From the NCBI GenBank assembly GCA_964567085.1, contig CAZMKU010000070.1, forward strand, positions 1 through 9,294: DNA of 9,294 nucleotides, read 5' to 3'. The position numbers and the translations under genes are program-made. Positions 6,586 through 9,294 of this stretch are shown one piece after another. The stretch comes from SVTX01 sp964567085 (GTDB lineage Bacteria; Bacillota; Clostridia; Oscillospirales; CAG-272). The notes under the pieces were generated by a model. That model was not told the DNA's origin and made no database searches. It was given only the letters and a program-made list of their open reading frames with translations. Every line of letters starts with the position of its first letter. The stretch's first letter is position 1.

Positions 6586-7088
6586 ACGCTTTGGTTCCGG
6601 GAAGCTTTGACCCTATTACCCTGGGTCACGTAAATATTATCGAGCGCGCGAGTAAAATATTCTCGAAGGTTTACGTTGCGGTGATGAACAACGATTCATC
6701 GAAATATGACAAAAGCTTAAAATCAAAAATCTATATGTTCTCGCCCGAGGAGCGGCTCGAGCTTGTAAGACGCTCGGTGTCGCATATCGAGAACGCCGAG
6801 GCAATATACTTTGACGGAATGCTTATAGACGCATGTGACGAGCTTTGCGCGTACGCTGTGGTTCGGGGAGTGCGAAATGCAAACGACCTTGAATACGAGC
6901 TTATTCACGCCAATTGGAACCGCGCGCATAACCCGAAAGTCGAAGCTTTGTTTATGCCCGCAGATCCTGAATTTGACGGTGTCAGCTCGACGTCGGTAAG
7001 AAAAATAATCGAGAGCGGAGATAATTTCGATGCGCTTGACGGAGCGCTTCATCCGCTCGCTATAGAATACCTTAAAAATAAAGCCTGA
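6582..7088 (+). CDS. coaD: Phosphopantetheine adenylyltransferase
   Basis: CoaD joins 4'-phosphopantetheine and ATP to give dephospho-CoA and pyrophosphate, the penultimate step of coenzyme A synthesis. The nucleotidyltransferase fold is evident: PGSFDPITLGH (6-16, with H16 of the HxGH-type motif), VVRGVRNANDLEYE (93-106, with R95 and R98 matching E. coli R88 and R91) and GVSSTSVR (133-140, the ISSTxxR-type motif). The 168 residues exceed the usual 160 or so because of about nine extra residues between VAV (32-34) and MFSPEER (52-58), in the loop that carries the active-site Lys42 in E. coli. AAGGAG (6568-6573) lies 8 nt before the ATG, which overlaps the rsmD stop as ATGA, implying translational coupling. 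The rsmD-coaD pair is a classic conserved neighbourhood in Firmicutes. Confidence 0.96.
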   Translation: MNALVPGSFDPITLGHVNIIERASKIFSKVYVAVMNNDSSKYDKSLKSKIYMFSPEERLELVRRSVSHIENAEAIYFDGMLIDACDELCAYAVVRGVRNANDLEYELIHANWNRAHNPKVEALFMPADPEFDGVSSTSVRKIIESGDNFDALDGALHPLAIEYLKNKA

Positions 7089-7104
7089 AGAGAGGAGTGA
7101 CAGC

Positions 7105-8160
7105 ATGCTTTTGAGTGATACAGACAGACAGTACCGTTCTCTGTGCAACAGAATAGGGGCGGCGTTGCTTGTTTTTTACCTTATATTTAACATTATGTCC
7201 GTTGTGATTTCGGCGGCGCAGGAGCTTGTGGCGACAAAATTTCCGAGCGATTTTCTGGACGTAATATTGTCGCTTTCCTATTACGCCGCATATTTGTTTT
7301 CCTTTATGTTTCCCGTGCTTTTCTTTAAGGCTATATCAAAGAAGCATTCGTTCCCCGAGCTTAATTTGAAGTTTAAGCTTTCAAAAAAGCTCTGGCTTAT
7401 AATTCCCGCGGCTGTGGGCGTGAATTTCTTTTTTGCGGAGCTCAATCATCTTTTGCTCCTGCCGATAAACTTCAGCGAGCTTATATCCTCGCCCGTTCCC
7501 GAAACGTATTATGCGCACAATTTTATACTTGACATAATCGGAACGGCTATCGTGCCCGCGTTCTGCGAGGAATTCCTTTTCAGAGGCCTCATACTTGCCG
7601 CGCTCCTGCCTTACGGAAAAAAGACTGCTATATTCGGAAGCGCGATACTGTTCGGACTTATGCACCAGAATCCCGCGCAGATACTTTACACGGTAGCGCT
7701 CGGTATAATCCTTGCGGTTATGGCGATCGAATCCGAGTCAATCTGGGGCGGAATTATACTTCACTTCGTAAATAACCTCGTAAGCGTTATCCTGAATGCG
7801 ATAATCTATACGGTTGAGGGTCAGCTCGCCGATATTCTTTATATGGCAATTTTCTGGGGAATAATGCTTATAGGCCTCGTTATCGGCGGAATTTTGCTGG
7901 GTCGTTATCTCGTTCGCCGCTCAAAAGAAAAACGCGAAAGCTCGCTCCGTATGGAGATGCTGCCGAGAACACTTGAGCGTGGACTTTTCGGTGTCAATGA
8001 ATTTCATTCACAGGAAAAGGACGAGCCGAAATATAAGCTTTCCCGCGGATATGCTCTCAAGGGCTTTTTCGCTCCGTGCAATCTTGTATTTATAATTCTC
8101 GCGGTAGGCAATATGGCGCTTCTTCTCGGTATGGCGGTGTTTATGAATTTGGGTGTATGA
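7105..8160 (+). CDS. CPBP-family intramembrane metalloprotease with C-terminal extension
   Basis: CPBP (CAAX protease and bacteriocin-processing, or ABI) proteins are membrane-embedded proteases; most bacterial members have no known substrate. The three signature motifs lie in successive helices: CEEFLFRG with E155, E156 and R160; FGLMH with H187; and LHFVNN with H220 and N224. The 351-residue protein has about eight hydrophobic segments: roughly 17-39, 55-78, 93-115, 137-185 (two), 190-233 (two) and 243-270. After these comes a basic, hydrophilic stretch of about 55 residues (272-326) and a final helix (328-348). This tail is not part of the core CPBP domain. AGAGGAG (7091-7097) is 7 nt before the ATG. 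It lies 16 bp after coaD and 1 bp before tadA, so it belongs to the operon, but its role with these core genes is unclear. Confidence 0.88.
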   Translation: MLLSDTDRQYRSLCNRIGAALLVFYLIFNIMSVVISAAQELVATKFPSDFLDVILSLSYYAAYLFSFMFPVLFFKAISKKHSFPELNLKFKLSKKLWLIIPAAVGVNFFFAELNHLLLLPINFSELISSPVPETYYAHNFILDIIGTAIVPAFCEEFLFRGLILAALLPYGKKTAIFGSAILFGLMHQNPAQILYTVALGIILAVMAIESESIWGGIILHFVNNLVSVILNAIIYTVEGQLADILYMAIFWGIMLIGLVIGGILLGRYLVRRSKEKRESSLRMEMLPRTLERGLFGVNEFHSQEKDEPKYKLSRGYALKGFFAPCNLVFIILAVGNMALLLGMAVFMNLGV

Positions 8161-8161
8161 T

Positions 8162-8617
8162 ATGGAAAAGTATAATGAATACATGAAAAAGGCGCTCGAC
8201 GAGGCAAAAAAGACCGCTGAGAGTCAGGACGTGCCGATCGGCGCGGTAATCGTTAAGGACGGAGAGGTCATTGCTTGCGGTCATAACGAAAGGGAAGCTC
8301 ATGGCGATTCGACCGCGCACGCCGAGATGCAGGCTATTCGTAAGGCTTGTGAAGCCTTGGGCGGTTGGCATCTTGATTCCTGCGAGCTTTACGTGACCCT
8401 CGAGCCCTGTCCTATGTGTATGGGCGCGATCGTTAATTCCCGTATAAAGAGGGTCGTTTTCGGCGCAAAGGATGCCAAAGCGGGCGCTTGCGGAAGCGTG
8501 TTTAATTTCAACGACTATCCCTTAAATCATAAGCCCGAGATCGTCGGCGGCGTTATGGAGGATGAAGGAAGAAGGCTGTTATCTGATTTTTTTGCAGAAA
8601 GACGTAAACAAAAATAA
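8162..8617 (+). CDS. tadA: tRNA-specific adenosine deaminase TadA
   Basis: TadA deaminates A34 to inosine in the anticodon wobble position of tRNA-Arg(ACG), an essential step in bacteria. The zinc site is complete: HAE (H53-E55, with E55 as proton shuttle) and PCPMC (C83 and C86). The protein has 151 residues from ATG 8162, the normal length. An in-frame GTG at 8153 would add three residues but overlaps the upstream stop and has no better ribosome binding site; GGGTG (8151-8155) is spaced for ATG 8162, and MEKYNEYMKKALDEA matches a typical TadA N-terminus. It lies 1 bp after the CPBP stop as the last gene of the operon. Its final codons form part of the stem of the shared terminator. Free cytosine or guanine deaminases are related, but the TAHAEMQAI and TLEPCPMCMGAI context favours TadA. 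Confidence 0.94.
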   Translation: MEKYNEYMKKALDEAKKTAESQDVPIGAVIVKDGEVIACGHNEREAHGDSTAHAEMQAIRKACEALGGWHLDSCELYVTLEPCPMCMGAIVNSRIKRVVFGAKDAKAGACGSVFNFNDYPLNHKPEIVGGVMEDEGRRLLSDFFAERRKQK

Positions 8618-8652
8618 CCGCTCGGCAGGTTGCCGAGCGGTTATTTTTGTTT
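8606..8652. terminator. Bidirectional intrinsic terminator between tadA and pckG
   Basis: A perfect 22-bp inverted repeat (8606-8627 and 8631-8652) surrounds a 3-base loop (GGT). The core CCGCTCGGCA/TGCCGAGCGG is GC-rich, and the outer part is A-rich on the left and T-rich on the right. Each strand therefore reads GC stem followed by TTATTTTTGTTT. The left arm overlaps the last three codons and stop of tadA; the right arm ends 3 bp before the pckG stop. One element serves both convergent genes. Confidence 0.93.
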
Positions 8653-8655
8653 TAA

Positions 8656-9294
8656 TTATGCTTTTAATCTTGCTTCAAGAGCCGCAAGCTCGTCGTACAT
8701 AGTCTGCGGTACTCTTGCGCCTACCTGCGCGTAGAAGTCCTTGATGTTTGCAACGTCCTCGAGCCAGGAGGCCTTGTCAACCGTAAGAAGGTCACGGATA
8801 GTGTCAAGCGTGATGCCTTCAAGTCCGTCAATGCAAATATCCTCGGCGTTGGGGATATAGCCGATAGGAGTAATATTGGCGTCAACCTTACCGTCGCAGC
8901 GATCGAGTATCCACATAAGAACTCTCATATTGTCGCCGAAGCCGGGCCAGATGAAGTGTCCTTCGTCATCCGTTCTGAACCAGTTAACGTGGAAGATCTT
9001 GGGAGCATTGGGGATAAGCGTACCCATCTTGAGCCAGTGTGCCCAGTAATCGCCCATATCGTAGCCTACGAAGGGTCTCATAGCCATAGGATCGCGGCGA
9101 ACTACGCCAACCGCGCCTGCGGCTGCAGCCGTTGTTTCGGAAGCCATAATTGATCCGATGAAAGCGCCGTTCTGCCAAGAGGTCGACTGATATACGAGGG
9201 GAGCGGTCTTTGCTCTGCGGCCGCCAAAGATAATGGCGGAGATGGGAACTCCCGCGGGATTTGCGAATTCAGAGGAAATGCAAGGACAGTTGAT
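8656..9294 (-). CDS. pckG: Phosphoenolpyruvate carboxykinase (GTP), C-terminal third (5' end outside window)
   Basis: PckG interconverts oxaloacetate plus GTP and phosphoenolpyruvate plus CO2. In fermenting anaerobes it often runs towards oxaloacetate, fixing CO2 for succinate or propionate formation; that direction is inference here. The frame continues past the internal ATG at 9147 to the right edge, giving 212 visible residues of a family of about 600. Characteristic segments of the GTP enzyme appear in order: NPAGVPISAIIFGGRR, LVYQSTSWQNG, IMASETTAAA, DPMAMRPFVGYD, KIFHVNWFR, PGFGDNMRVLMWI and PIGYIP. The ATP-dependent PckA family does not have these. The kinase P-loop (PACGKT-type) lies upstream, outside the window. 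The gene converges on tadA, 38 bp apart stop to stop, and uses the shared terminator immediately after its stop. Confidence 0.96.
   Translation of the reverse strand: MNCPCISSEFANPAGVPISAIIFGGRRAKTAPLVYQSTSWQNGAFIGSIMASETTAAAAGAVGVVRRDPMAMRPFVGYDMGDYWAHWLKMGTLIPNAPKIFHVNWFRTDDEGHFIWPGFGDNMRVLMWILDRCDGKVDANITPIGYIPNAEDICIDGLEGITLDTIRDLLTVDKASWLEDVANIKDFYAQVGARVPQTMYDELAALEARLKA

Noticed and set aside
8956..9153. A short plus-strand open frame opposite pckG.
   Set aside because: pckG on the minus strand is unmistakable here, so this is its shadow.
1..9294. A defence island, prophage, insertion sequence or CRISPR array.
   Set aside because: There are no transposase, integrase, nuclease-helicase or repeat-spacer patterns; nearly all genes are core functions, and the single CPBP gene is not enough to claim immunity.

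Overview
The window looks like a housekeeping stretch of a chromosome from an anaerobic low-GC Gram-positive bacterium of the class Clostridia, probably an uncultured gut-type lineage. The evidence is an HPr protein carrying both His15 and the regulatory Ser46, strong AGGAGG-type ribosome binding sites, the conserved rsmD-coaD pair, and a GTP-type PEP carboxykinase. The genus cannot be named from the sequence. A run of 10 Ns inside rsmD points to a draft or metagenome assembly.

Left block (1-3629, + strand): the C-terminal part of trmD (tRNA m1G37 methyltransferase), a large polytopic membrane protein resembling the O-antigen ligase/polymerase superfamily, and two small single-pass membrane proteins that look like diverged paralogues with a DUF4330-like layout. 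The genes sit 2-30 bp apart with good ribosome binding sites and are probably co-transcribed. The three membrane genes are the least understood part of the window.

Middle (3630-4140): an AT-rich intergenic region with a recognisable sigma-A-type promoter overlapped by an imperfect dyad, then a monocistronic HPr gene (ptsH) closed by an intrinsic terminator.

Right block (4162-8617, + strand): a tight operon of uvrC (nucleotide excision repair), rsmD (16S rRNA m2G966 methyltransferase), coaD (CoA synthesis), a CPBP-family intramembrane protease with an unusual C-terminal extension, and tadA (tRNA A34 deaminase). Gaps are 1 bp, -4 bp, 16 bp and 1 bp. rsmD appears frameshifted only because of the N gap; collapsing a 4-base overlap across the gap restores the frame and the SAM-binding motif.

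Right edge (8656-9294, - strand): the C-terminal third of pckG, convergent with tadA. The two share a perfect 22-bp inverted repeat that serves as a bidirectional terminator.

I see no mobile element, CRISPR array, tRNA, rRNA, riboswitch or defence system. The best candidate for something under-described is the ligase-like protein with its two membrane-anchored partners; the rest is well-known core biology.
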